A DNA stretch of 11,663 bases from Rhodocollybia butyracea (GCA_015501585.1 JADNRY010001343.1:1-11663); one strand, 5' to 3'. Positions 1-7,250 are shown, numbered from the stretch's first letter. Numbers and translations: made by a program. Notes: a model not told the origin generated them from the letters alone.

Positions 1-271
1 ATAGATACATATAGGCAACACCAGGGGTACAAATAGGCTGTGGATGGGCTACAGATAGGCTACAACAAGGCTACAGATGGACTATAGATAGACCGCAGAT
101 AGATTACAAGTAGGAGCACCAGGGGTGCAGATAGGGTATGGAGGGGCTACAGAGAGGCTACTGATAAAGGGTTCAAAGACTACAAAATAGATTACAAGCA
201 GGAAAACAAGGAGGATGGTCTACAAATAGGCAACAGATAGGTTACACCAAGGCTACAGATAGGCTACTAGG
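1..271 (+). repeat. 11-bp minisatellite array, segment 1
   Basis: The sequence parses into consecutive 11-bp units close to AGGCTACAGAT, with recurrent variants such as AGGCAACACCA, GGGGTACAAAT, AGGCTATGGAT, GGGCTACAGAT and AGATTACAAGT. The array is already running at the first base, so it extends beyond the window. The unit length is not a multiple of three and the units contain TAG, so this is not coding. It is interrupted at 272 by an inserted element and resumes at 596. Confidence 0.9.
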
Positions 272-595
272 GATGGACAGAGTCCAGATCCGGAAACCCG
301 GACCTGCTGCACAGGTACCTGCACCCAAAAAAACACAACCTGTGACCTGACCCGGACCCGTGGGAAACGGGTATCTGGATCCGCGGATCCGGGCCATGCA
401 GGTCAACCTGCAGGTATTTGTAGGTATTTGTACTTAAAATATACTTTATAGGTCTGAAAATCCCCAAGGGCTGACCTGTGACCTGACCCGCACCTGTGGG
501 AACAGGTACCTGGATCAGCCGGATCCAGGTCAGGCGGGTATTTCCACAGGTTAAACCAAGTGGGTCACCTGTAAAGAGCTGGACTTGTGTCCATC
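272..595. mobile_element. GC-rich non-autonomous element with terminal inverted repeats (MITE-like), complete copy
   Basis: A 324-bp GC-rich block interrupts the 11-bp array. Its ends are inverted: the left reads GATGGACAGAGTCCAG and the right CTGGACTTGTGTCCATC, which is GATGGACACAAGTCCAG on the other strand, a match with one indel and one or two substitutions. Inside, CCTGTGACCTGACCCG occurs twice (339-354 and 475-490), so the element carries an internal direct duplication of about 136 bp. A local palindrome around GGATCCGCGGATCC lies near 383. No coding capacity is seen and I find no clear target-site duplication. A second, truncated copy at 1223-1319 shows this is a dispersed family. The transposase family is not identifiable. 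Confidence 0.7.
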
Positions 596-1222
596 TTTAT
601 AGGCTACACGATAGATTAAAGTAGGCAACACCCGGGGCACAGATAGGCTATGGATGGGCTACGATATGCACTCGGAGGCTACAAATAGGCTACAGATAGA
701 TTACGTCAAGGGTAAGCTAGGCTACAGATAGACTACAGATAGATTACAAGCTGCTGCAACAAGCAGGCAACACAAAGGCTACAGATAGGTTACAAGTAGG
801 CAACTCCAAGGCTACAAATAGATAGATTACAAGCAGGCAACACCAAGGCTATAAATATGCTATAGATAGGCTACAGATGAATTACAAGTAGGCAACACCA
901 AAGGTACATATAGGCTATGCATGGTCTACAGATATGCTACTCCAAGGTGACAAATAGGCAACAAATAGGTTGCACCAAGGCTAAAAATATACTACAGATA
1001 GGCTACAGATAGATTACAAGTAGGCAACACCAGGGGCACAGATAGGCTATGGATGGGCTACAGATAGGCTACTCCAAGGCTACAAATAGGCTACAATAGG
1101 CTACAGATAGGTTACATCAAGGGACAGATAGGCTACAGATAGACTACAGATAGATTACAAGCAGGCAACAAAAGCTACAGATAGGTTACAAGTAGGCAAC
1201 ATCAGGGCTACAAATAGGCTAC
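596..1222 (+). repeat. 11-bp minisatellite array, segment 2, with 132-bp higher-order register
   Basis: The same 11-bp units continue here. The variant unit with core ATTACAAG recurs at 741, 824, 879, 1011 and 1152. The spacing 879 to 1011 is exactly 132 bp (12 units). The spacing 1011 to 1152 is 141 bp (13 units, two of them one base short), and 824 to 879 is 55 bp (5 units). Variant units follow each other in the same order in successive blocks, for example ATTACAAG, then GCAACACCA, then GGGGYACARAT, then GGCTATGGAT. This indicates a higher-order repeat built by duplication of multi-unit blocks. Confidence 0.88.
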
Positions 1223-1319
1223 ATGGGAATGGGTACCTGGATCCTGTGGATCGGGTCAGACAGGCATTCCCTGTGTTGAATCCATGGGTCACCTGTTAGG
1301 ACCTGGACTCATGTCCATC
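1223..1319. mobile_element. 3'-truncated copy of the GC-rich inverted-repeat element
   Basis: This block aligns with 497-595 of the complete copy. Shared landmarks in the same order are a GGTACCTGGATC stretch, a GGATC/GGTCAG segment, GGGTCACCTGT and the terminal CTGGACT-TGTCCATC. It lacks the left inverted terminus and most of the body, so it is a truncated copy in the same orientation as the one at 272-595. The 11-bp array continues on both sides. Confidence 0.75.
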
Positions 1320-1560
1320 CTTAGCTATAGATAGGCTACAGATAGGCTACTGTGAGGTTATAAATAGACAACAGATTGGTCACATCAAGGGTACAGACAG
1401 GCTACAGATAAGATTACAAGCAGGCAACACTAAGGCTACAAATAGGCTATAGATAGGCTACAGATAGATTACAAGTAGGCAACACCAGGGCCCAGGGGTA
1501 CAGACAGGCTACTCCAAGGCCACAAATAGGCAAACAGATAGGTTACAAAATAGACTATAG
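1320..1560 (+). repeat. 11-bp minisatellite array, segment 3
   Basis: Resumption of the 11-bp array after the truncated element. The ATTACAAG variant occurs at 1411 and 1465 (54 bp apart, close to 5 units), repeating the 5-unit block seen at 824-879. The array ends where gag-like sequence begins at about 1561. Confidence 0.87.
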
Positions 1561-1567
1561 AGCACTC

Positions 1568-1750
1568 ATGGCTGCACATACATCCATGAACCCATTGTTC
1601 CGACCTAGTGACAGACAACCCTTCACCTGCCACAACTGTGGCAAGCCAGGGGATATGGCAAGGAAGTGGCCAAGGGCAGTGGTATGGAAGGGAAAGGGCA
1701 AAAACAGGGCTAACAGAACCAGAACTTTGCACAGCTCCTTACATCAATGA
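1568..1750 (+). pseudogene. Retrotransposon gag fragment with degenerate CCHC zinc knuckle
   Basis: A 60-codon open stretch contains CHNCGKPGDMARKW (1628-1669). Its spacing is exactly that of a retroviral-type zinc knuckle, C-x2-C-x4-H-x4-C, but the histidine is replaced by Asp (codon 1652-1654) and the last cysteine by Trp (1667-1669). A basic tail rich in Lys, Gly and Arg follows, as is usual after gag nucleocapsid knuckles. In the family this domain packages element RNA in virus-like particles; with two of four zinc ligands lost it cannot bind zinc normally. There is no capsid region upstream, only the 11-bp array, and no protease downstream. It is a separate relic from the copia gag at 2797-3596. 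Whether it came from a copia or a gypsy element cannot be decided from so little. Confidence 0.6.
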
Positions 1751-1960
1751 CTCAATATCAATCATTGCACAGCATTCTGCAGTCAGGCTGACTGATCCAC
1801 AGCATTTCTGCAGTTATGACTCAAAACTATAGTACATATTAAACAGTATATAAGAAAGGCTTGATTTACCAATGTAAGGTAGATGTATCATTTTTTTGAA
1901 TCCAACCCCCACTTGTTTGCTGTTATCACTTGTGTGAAATCACCAGACCAACTCATTGTA
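1751..1960. other. AT-rich intervening sequence, no gene seen
   Basis: Between the gag relic and the 40-bp tandem repeat there is AT-rich sequence without an open frame of note on either strand. It may be further decayed retrotransposon sequence from the relic upstream, but I recognise no motif. Confidence 0.5.
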
Positions 1961-2225
1961 TCTTGTTGAGCTATCTCCAAGTTGTATCTACTAATATTTA
2001 CCTGTTGAGCTATCTCCTAGTGAATACCTCTTTAATTGCCACTTGTTGAGCTATCTCCAAGTTGTAACTTCCTATTACTTGTTGAGCTATCTCTGAGTAT
2101 TAGACACCACACTCACTACTACTTGTTGAGCTATCTCTGAGTATTAGTTCTGATCCATATTACTACTTATCAAGCTATTTCTCAATGTAACCATATTATT
2201 ATTTGTCGAGCTATCTCCAAATAAT
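1961..2225 (+). repeat. Tandem repeat of about 40 bp, seven copies, core TTGTTGAGCTATCTC
   Basis: A conserved core near ACTTGTTGAGCTATCTCCAA recurs at about 1961, 2001, 2041, 2077, 2121, 2165 and 2201, so the period is 36-44 bp. The core is itself partly self-complementary: ACTTG at one end pairs with CAAGT at the other, and inside it GAG pairs with CTC around CTAT. The last two copies are diverged (TATCAAGCTATTTCTC and TTGTCGAGCTATCTC). The intervening 15-25 bp are only weakly alike. The repeat is unrelated to the 11-bp array. Confidence 0.8.
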
Positions 2226-2301
2226 AACTTTCTGTGATTACAAACTAGTTACTGACTGTCCTTGAGCCCTAGTTGTTTGAGTATATATTCTTTACCTAGC
2301 G
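2226..2301. other. Left flank of the copia insertion
   Basis: Non-repeat sequence between the 40-bp tandem repeat and the 5' LTR. Its last five bases (2297-2301, TAGCG) are repeated immediately after the 3' LTR (7097-7101). The pre-insertion locus therefore ran from 2301 directly into 7102 with one copy of TAGCG. Confidence 0.8.
2297..2301 (+). repeat. Target-site duplication, left copy (TAGCG)
   Basis: TAGCG directly precedes the TG start of the 5' LTR and is matched perfectly by 7097-7101 after the 3' LTR. Five base pairs is the length made by copia-type integrases. Confidence 0.88.
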
Positions 2302-2687
2302 TGTCAAAAGGGGAGCTACGCGCCAAGGAGTTCCGCCCCCCTGCCTTTGCTTCTGGGTCAGATGGGACATGTTTAGGTGTAAGAAGGTTTATCCTCAGGG
2401 GGATCTGATGTTTTTTCCTTTGCTTATTTTGTTTATCCTCCTCTTCATTTATCCAAGTGCTTATTATTGACTTGGCAGTTTTGTGTAGTTAGTTATATAG
2501 AGGACAAGTCGTCCTTTGTCCCTCAGTCGTTTGTATACTTCTGAGGGTACGTTTGATTTATTTATATGTTTATGGAACTTATACTTATGCTTATATATGT
2601 AGCTCGTACTTACTAAGTTCACACAGGTAATTACTTGCAATACAAGTCGTTTGTATACTTCTGAGGCTCGTACTTACTAAGTTCACA
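2302..2687 (+). repeat. 5' long terminal repeat of the copia element
   Basis: A 386-bp LTR starting TGTCAAAAGGGGAGCTACG and ending TAAGTTCACA (TG...CA). It matches 6721-7096 throughout. A TATA-like TTATATAG lies at 2493-2500 and could be the promoter element of the U3 region, but no transcription start is visible. A self-complementary stretch GGACAAG/CTTTGTCC follows it. The LTR contains an internal duplication: CTCGTACTTACTAAGTTC occurs near 2604 and again near 2667, and TCGTTTGTATACTTCTGAGG occurs near 2527 and 2648. Confidence 0.92.
2493..2500 (+). promoter_or_regulatory. Possible TATA box in the 5' LTR
   Basis: TTATATAG is conserved in both LTRs, in a position suitable for the U3 promoter of an LTR retrotransposon. 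The assignment rests on the motif alone. Confidence 0.35.
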
Positions 2688-2699
2688 GGTTATGGGCCC
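2688..2699 (+). promoter_or_regulatory. Primer-binding site of half-tRNA(iMet) type
   Basis: GGTTATGGGCCC directly abuts the CA end of the 5' LTR. This is the same motif as the primer-binding site of Drosophila copia. It is complementary to the anticodon stem-loop of initiator methionine tRNA (CAU anticodon within GGGCTCATAACCC-type sequence), not to the CCA-bearing 3' end. In copia and Ty5, reverse transcription is primed by an internally cleaved tRNA half. Its presence supports the LTR boundary and the Ty1/copia assignment. Confidence 0.82.
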
Positions 2700-2796
2700 G
2701 CCTACCACTGGAACTAATATACATTCTTTGCCTAAAGAATATCAACTTGAACTTGAAATACTTTGACCGTTGAACTCAAATAACTTGAACCCAGAC

Positions 2797-3596
2797 ATGG
2801 CTAGTAATGGTGCAATACATATCCCAAAGACCAGAGGTTCGATGGGGGAGTCAGACTAGCTTGGGCTCCAATCAAAGAAAGATGAAGATTGCACTCAAAG
2901 CTCAAGGTCTAATTGGGTACATAGATGGTATATTTCCATCCCCTTGTTAACCTGCTACAGCAAATGTTCCTGTCACACCGTACTCCTACCCCGGTATACT
3001 CCCAAAATCCATCCCGGGATGAGTGGACGTTCTGTAATGACCGGGCTAGGGGAATGATTGAAGCGTATGTGTTGGATCTACCTTTGCTCATCCTGATGTT
3101 GACAAGATGAATGCCATTGATTCCTTCTTCAAAACTTTCCAAGAGCTGCAAAGGGAAGCCATTGAAGGTGGAAATGAGTTTCTGACAAGATCTTCAAGAG
3201 TGTTGTTCTTGCTGCGTTCCCGACACCCGTCGATGGATACTATCATCCAGAACATCACGGCAAAATCCCATGACTTATCCTACCTCTGCATTGGTGATCC
3301 AGCAGATTACCTACACAGTTTTCACATACAGAAACCTGTCCCAATGCTGCAGTATCAGGAAATCGCCTCCCGCAGGCAATGCTGCTCTCCAGACCAGGAT
3401 AGAGCATCTTGAGCGCAACTTGCTGCTGTCGCTGTGGTGGATTGGGAACGAGGGAAATGGGAATGGAAAGAAGTGTACAAATCCTAATTTGCCTGAGGGA
3501 GGGGGCATCTGGCAGAAGATTGCTTTAGGCAGGGTGGAGGTAAAGAAAGGATGTGCATCTTTGACCCAAGCTGCAAATACCCGCAGTCTCCACTAA
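2797..3596 (+). pseudogene. copia gag pseudogene (capsid plus nucleocapsid region)
   Basis: The likely original start is the ATG at 2797-2799, about 110 bp after the LTR; it reads MASNGAIHIPKTRGS and hits TAG at 2857. The frame then shifts and a copia gag signature appears: SLGSNQRKMKIALKAQGL followed by GYIDG (about 2858-2932). More pieces follow at 2986-3070 (YSQNPSRDEWTFCND, RARGMIEAYVLDL) and 3107-3310 (MNAIDSFFKTFQELQ). A damaged zinc knuckle sits at 3424-3480 (CCRCGGLG, then a shifted frame, then KCTNPNLPEGG), with the expected His lost at the frameshift. In the family, Gag forms the virus-like particle and packages element RNA. There are at least four frame changes, so no complete Gag can be made. 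No gene overlaps it. Confidence 0.8.
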
Positions 3597-3651
3597 CTCT
3601 TCCCATTTTCGGTAGGCGAATTAACCCAGCATTAACGCAGTTACAGCGCGT

Positions 3652-3947
3652 CCATGTCAATATTGGAACCAGAGAATGAGACATTCACTGAATCAGGAGC
3701 TTCAGACCATTTCTTCAGGAAAAGATTGGACTTCCTTACTATACACCATGCTCACGCTTGAGCAGATCTTCTGAGGAGTCAACTACTCTGAAGATTATTG
3801 TATATGGGAAGGCCAGAAAATTCTTCACACACGAAGGAAAGGTTATCACTATAACTTTCGAGGAAGCACTTCATTCACTTCCGTAACTCAGACCTCATAT
3901 CAATCTCCAAACTGTGTGATAAGAGTATGACTGTCATGTTTGAGAAA
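3652..3947 (+). pseudogene. copia aspartic protease pseudogene
   Basis: The catalytic loop reads ESGASDHFFR (3690-3719). In copia proteases it is D-S-G-A-[ST], with the Asp acting in catalysis; here the Asp codon is GAA (Glu) at 3690-3692, which by family knowledge should abolish activity. A second conserved segment, RNSDLISISKLCDKSM (about 3883-3930), corresponds to the 'L..D L I S I S K L' stretch that ends copia protease domains. Frameshifts and stops separate the two pieces. The protease would normally cut the Gag-Pol polyprotein inside the particle. It lies directly after the gag zinc knuckle, as expected for the order gag, protease, integrase. Confidence 0.75.
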
Positions 3948-4975
3948 CAACTGCAAAGTTTCATTCTGCAGGAACGCATATTTGACTGGCTTCAGACACG
4001 GTGGCCTATACTGTTTGCAGGAGAAGGAGACATCGGCATTGGTGGTCAAGTCGAGAGCCCTGGATAAGCCAGTGGATATCGAGGATGGCACGCCAATTTG
4101 GTCACGCTGGAGTTACGAGAATCCAAATTGCATTAGAGAAGAGCTTGCTAAATGGCCTGAATGTACTTGGAGATCCAAATACTAAACCACCCGAATGCAA
4201 CCCATGCACATTGGTCAGGCTAAGCGCAGACCGTTTGACAGTAAAACCGAGGTCAAATCGAGGATCCTGGAGAGAGTTCAGATTGACCTCACTGGCCCAA
4301 TGCGTACTAGTGCGTTAGGAGGGCTCTTCTACTCGATGCCTATAGTTTGATGGCTGTTCCGCTATGACCAGGGATTACTATCTGATGAATAAAGAATCCT
4401 CGTCTACCTTGGCGCTTGGAGAAATATAAGGCATTGGCAGAGAACAAGACTGGGCAGAAGATGCTGTATGTTTGTGTCGATGGAGGGAAAGAGTTTGGAA
4501 GTGAAGCGTGGATGAAGTGGGCTGAGGAAGAATGGAATAAAGCTTGAAGTAACCCGGCATATTCGTCAGCAGCAAACGGCATTGTAGAAAGAAAGCATGG
4601 CATCACTTTTGACCATGTACATACTATTCTTTACAAAACCGGACTTCCCCTTTCCTCTGGACTTACGCCTGTGCCTACGTTGTCTATACCAAAAATCTAC
4701 TCCCGGCTGCAAGGACTGGCTACAAGATTCCAGCTGAACTCTGGTATAGGAAGAAAATGGATGTTGCTCACCTGTGGCTTGGGGTGCTATCGCCTGGGGC
4801 ACTATTGTCAATGGAGTCCCGGTAAGCTCAATCCACAAGGATTCTCTGGCAAATGGTTGGGTATGGAGAGCGAGGTGTGTACTTGCTTTATTTGCCGACA
4901 CGGCCAAATTGGTCGCTAGCAGGGATGTTTCCTTCGACAAGAGAGTACAAGTTTCTTTGCCCTCAGTTGTGGGGA
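3948..4975 (+). pseudogene. copia integrase pseudogene (HHCC zinc domain, DDE core, C-terminal part)
   Basis: The pre-integrase part is visible as GFRHGGLYCLQ (about 3988-4020). A zinc-binding region follows, with FGHAGVTRIQIAL near 4099-4137 and ECNPCTL near 4193-4213. The DDE catalytic triad can still be read: Asp in VQIDLTGPM (GAC 4285-4287), Asp in CVDGGKEFGSE (GAT 4479-4481) and Glu in SSAANGIVERKHG (GAA 4587-4589). The last two are 36 codons apart, the DD35E spacing. The C-terminal motif ASRDVSFDKR is at about 4915-4944. Stops (for example TGA near 4348) and several frameshifts break it. Integrase inserts element cDNA and generates the 5-bp duplication seen at the ends. All three catalytic codons survive although the reading frame does not. 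Confidence 0.87.
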
Positions 4976-5249
4976 GAGGGGAAGATGAGAGTGACGGAGA
5001 CATTGAAGCGGAAAGTCAACATCTCGACGGCACAACTGATGCCGGAAGAAACTCTAATATCCCGAGCCTGTGATCTCAATGACTTAAAGGTACCCAAATC
5101 ACAGCCACTGCAAGTTCGCCGCTCCTCCACAATAGAACAACCGTCTGCGATTGTAAAAGCTAGCTACAAGTCGAGAATAGGGAGAAGGAGAGCAGCAGAG
5201 CCCAGCTTGAGTGGGCAACAAACACAAGATGACCTCACACAAACTTCAC

Positions 5250-5760
5250 AATGCTTGCTGCTAACCTACCTTCCAAAGTTGACGAGATGTTTAATACAGC
5301 TCTCTTGGCAGTTGGACTTCCTCCAGTTCCGAAATCATACTCGAAAGCATGGAAGACCCAACTCGTTGGATGCCAGCCATCCAAAAGAAGGGAGAGATTT
5401 CTTTGAGGTCTTCGCCACTGTCTTACGCTTCGATTCACTTTGCATACTCATTGTGTGTGGATCACCTGGGTTATTTTATCTGGCAGATTGACTTTGCCTC
5501 AGCCTATCTCAATGCCGACATGGAGGAAGAGATGTATATCAGACTCCTGAAGGGTTTGAAGGTAGGGGTACCGGACAGGTGATGAAATGAAGAAGTCTTA
5601 TACGGATCCATGCAGGCGGAAGGAACTGGTGGAAACTCCTCGATGCAATGTACAAAGACTTGGATACCAGCAATCTCAAGCTGACCAATGCGTTTGGACT
5701 AGGAGGACAGATATAGGCGAGACATGACAGGTACATATACGGATGATACTCTTGGTGGAT
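5250..5760 (+). pseudogene. copia reverse transcriptase pseudogene, internally deleted
   Basis: The N-terminal region is recognisable as MEDPTRWMPAIQKK (5349-5390). A piece reading RDFFEVFATVLRFDSL (about 5393-5440) follows almost at once. In intact copia enzymes these two segments are separated by roughly 50-60 residues, including the KARLVAKGF motif, so this copy carries an internal deletion. The palm motif with the first catalytic Asp, IWQIDFASAYLNADMEEEMY (GAC 5490-5492), is in one frame with the YGSMQAG-type motif shifted further on. The YxDD box survives as TYTDDTLGG (5733-5759; GAT GAT at 5742-5747). Frameshifts occur between all of these. The enzyme would copy element RNA to cDNA in the particle. 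Confidence 0.88.
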
Positions 5761-6675
5761 GTCGACAAAGAGGAGATGGATAGGGCAAAGAGCGAGATCA
5801 GGAGTTTGCTATCAAATCAAAGAGACCGATACGGTACACTTTGCTCTTGCTATGTGCTTGACTCATGACAGGGAATCTGGGATGGCAACTCTCTCGATGC
5901 CAGCCTATTGGGATCAGCTGTTTACCAGGTTTTGGCCTCCAGGATCTGAAGCTCAAAGCCATGCCTTATCTGCCTGGACTGAAGCTAACCAAGAATCAAT
6001 CTCCAAGACCAAAGCAGAACAATTCTTCATGAAGGACAAGCTGTATGGGGAGCTTCTCGGTGGGATTCAGTTTGGCCAAGGGGCATGCCACCCTGACTTT
6101 TGCTTTTGAGACAAATGATCTAGCACAGTTCGCACAGGATCCTGGTGCAGCTCATTGGAATGGTCTTATTCACCTCTGCCAATACATCATCGGGTCCAAG
6201 GAACAAGGAATTGTGTTCAAGAAGTCGGAATTAGGTCTTACTCCAAAGACCTACTGTGACACAAATCACGCTGCATGTACTGATACTCATCTGTCAGTAA
6301 CAGGAGTTCTCACTATGCTCGCTGGAGGTCTGTCTTCTGGATGTCAAAGCGGCAGAATGTTGTTGCTCTATCCACAACAGAATCAGAGTATATTGCGTAT
6401 GGAAAGGGGGCTCAGCAAGCAAAGTGGGTACACAACTTCATGTCCAAGATTGGATATCCTTCACCCTTCCCTCTCAACTCTATGCCGACAACAAGAGCAC
6501 ATTGCGATCTCAGAAAATCCGAAATTTCATCAGCGTGTTAAGCATATTGACATTTGCTTTCATTTTCTTTGAGACTTGGTTGAAGCTGGAGAGATATAGA
6601 TCAGCTATGTCCCCTCTGAGGACAATCTGGCGGACATCTTACAAAGCTTTGGGGCCACGCTCCATCATTGCATAG
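5761..6675 (+). pseudogene. copia reverse transcriptase connection and RNase H pseudogene
   Basis: The connection region reads in pieces such as RESGMATLSMPAYWDQLFTR (about 5869-5928) and, in another frame, QFAQDPGAAHWNGLIHLCQY (about 6128-6187). RNase H follows: TYCDTNHAACTDTHLSVTG (about 6249-6305), where the first Asp of the copia 'Y-C-D' catalytic motif is present, then SKRQNVVALSTTESEYIAYG (about 6344-6403) with the conserved Glu, then LYADNKSTLRSQ (about 6478-6513) with the 'A-D-N' Asp, and a final NLADI stretch near 6625-6640. The pieces lie in different frames. RNase H would degrade the RNA template during cDNA synthesis. The coding region ends about 45 bp before the 3' LTR. Confidence 0.87.
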
Positions 6676-6688
6676 TTGGTCTACTGGA

Positions 6689-6720
6689 ATGGGGGATGGT
6701 GATGGGTGGAACTAGGGGAG
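6689..6720 (+). promoter_or_regulatory. Polypurine tract before the 3' LTR
   Basis: A purine-rich stretch (GGGGGATGGTGATGGGTGGA, then ACTAGGGGAG) directly abuts the TG of the 3' LTR. AGGGGAG at 6714-6720 is the likely plus-strand priming tract. It is short and interrupted by T and C, as is often so in copia elements. Confidence 0.65.
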
Positions 6721-7096
6721 TGTCGAAAGGGGAGCTACGCGCCAAGGAGTTCCCCCCACCTTTGCTTCCGGGTCAGATGGGACTGTTTAGGTGTAAGGAG
6801 GTTTATCTCAGGGGGATCTGATTTTTTCCTTTGCTTATTTTGTTTATCCTCCTCTTCATTTATCCAAGTGCTAGTATTGACTTGGCAGTCTCAATGTAGT
6901 TAGTTATATAGAGGATGAGTCATCCTTTGTCCCTCAGTCATTTGTATACTTCTGAGGGTATGTTGATTTATTTATATGTTTATGGAACTTATACTTACGC
7001 TTATATATGTAGCTCGTACTTACTAAGTTCCACAGGTAATTACTTGCAATACGAGCTGTTTGTATACTTTGAGGCTCATACTTACTAAGTTCCACA
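6721..7096 (+). repeat. 3' long terminal repeat of the copia element
   Basis: A 376-bp LTR starting TGTCGAAAGGGGAGCTACG and ending TAAGTTCCACA, collinear with the 5' LTR. Many of its differences from the 5' copy are CG against CA or TG, for example TGTCGAAA against TGTCAAAA and AGTCATCC against AGTCGTCC. The others are small indels and a diverged patch near 6892. Confidence 0.92.
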
Positions 7097-7101
7097 TAGC
7101 G
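7097..7101 (+). repeat. Target-site duplication, right copy (TAGCG)
   Basis: Perfect match to 2297-2301, fixing the right boundary of the copia element. Confidence 0.88.
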
Positions 7102-7215
7102 GTTTTAACAAACAGAAAGGCTTGCTCTATAGTCTCTATTAATTTATCATTGTTACCACTGAGTTACGTACTGTGAGATACAGTTAGTGGTGATTATGGA
7201 GAGGCGGAGGCGTTA
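7102..7215. other. Right flank of the copia insertion, no gene seen
   Basis: Single-copy-looking sequence that was joined to 2226-2301 before the insertion. I see no open frame or motif of note. The 11-bp array resumes after it. Confidence 0.55.
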
Positions 7216-7250
7216 CAAGACTATAGATATGGACAGGCTACAGATAGGCT
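7216..7250 (+). repeat. 11-bp minisatellite array, short segment 4
   Basis: About three units (AGACTATAGAT, ATGGACAGGCT, ACAGATAGGCT in register with the array) precede the MITE-like insertion. They show that the array lies on both sides of the copia locus. Confidence 0.75.

Larger units (their letters stand above)
2302..7096 (+). mobile_element. Ty1/copia LTR retrotransposon, structurally complete, coding region decayed
   Basis: The 4795-bp element is bounded by two direct LTRs and a perfect 5-bp target duplication. It holds, in order, a primer-binding site, gag with zinc knuckle, protease, integrase, reverse transcriptase, RNase H and a purine-rich tract. Integrase ahead of reverse transcriptase is the diagnostic order of Ty1/copia (Pseudoviridae-like) rather than Ty3/gypsy. 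Each domain is recognisable only in short pieces shifting between frames with in-frame stops, so it cannot encode its own proteins. The LTRs differ at a few tens of positions in about 380 (estimated by eye, roughly 93% identity), consistent with an old insertion. The element inserted in DNA between the 40-bp repeat and the second 11-bp array. Confidence 0.93.

Noticed and set aside
1..271. 11-bp array as telomere repeat or as a coding repeat protein
   Set aside because: The unit lacks a TTAGGG-like core and is too degenerate for telomere. Eleven is not a multiple of three and TAG stops recur, so it is not coding.
1961..2225. CRISPR-like layout: short conserved repeats at about 40-bp spacing with less conserved intervals
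   Set aside because: The cores are only 18-22 bp, spacing varies (36-44 bp), two copies are diverged, intervals share residual similarity, and the setting is eukaryotic retrotransposon DNA with no cas genes.
1568..2301. Promoters, ribosome binding sites or terminators of bacterial type, and tRNA genes
   Set aside because: None was found here or elsewhere in the window on reading both strands; the sequence is eukaryotic in character.
4566..5003. 145-codon minus-strand open frame
   Set aside because: It is antisense to the integrase relic with no recognisable domain, so it is a shadow.
4853..5491. 212-codon open frame on the + strand as an intact gene
   Set aside because: It is the longest open frame, but the recognisable copia pieces enter and leave it by frameshift. 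Integrase SRDVSF and the reverse transcriptase Asp motif lie in other frames, so it is a decayed stretch of pol.
2302..7096. Ty3/gypsy element or integrated virus
   Set aside because: Integrase lies upstream of reverse transcriptase, the primer site and motifs are copia-like, and there is no envelope-like region between RNase H and the 3' LTR.
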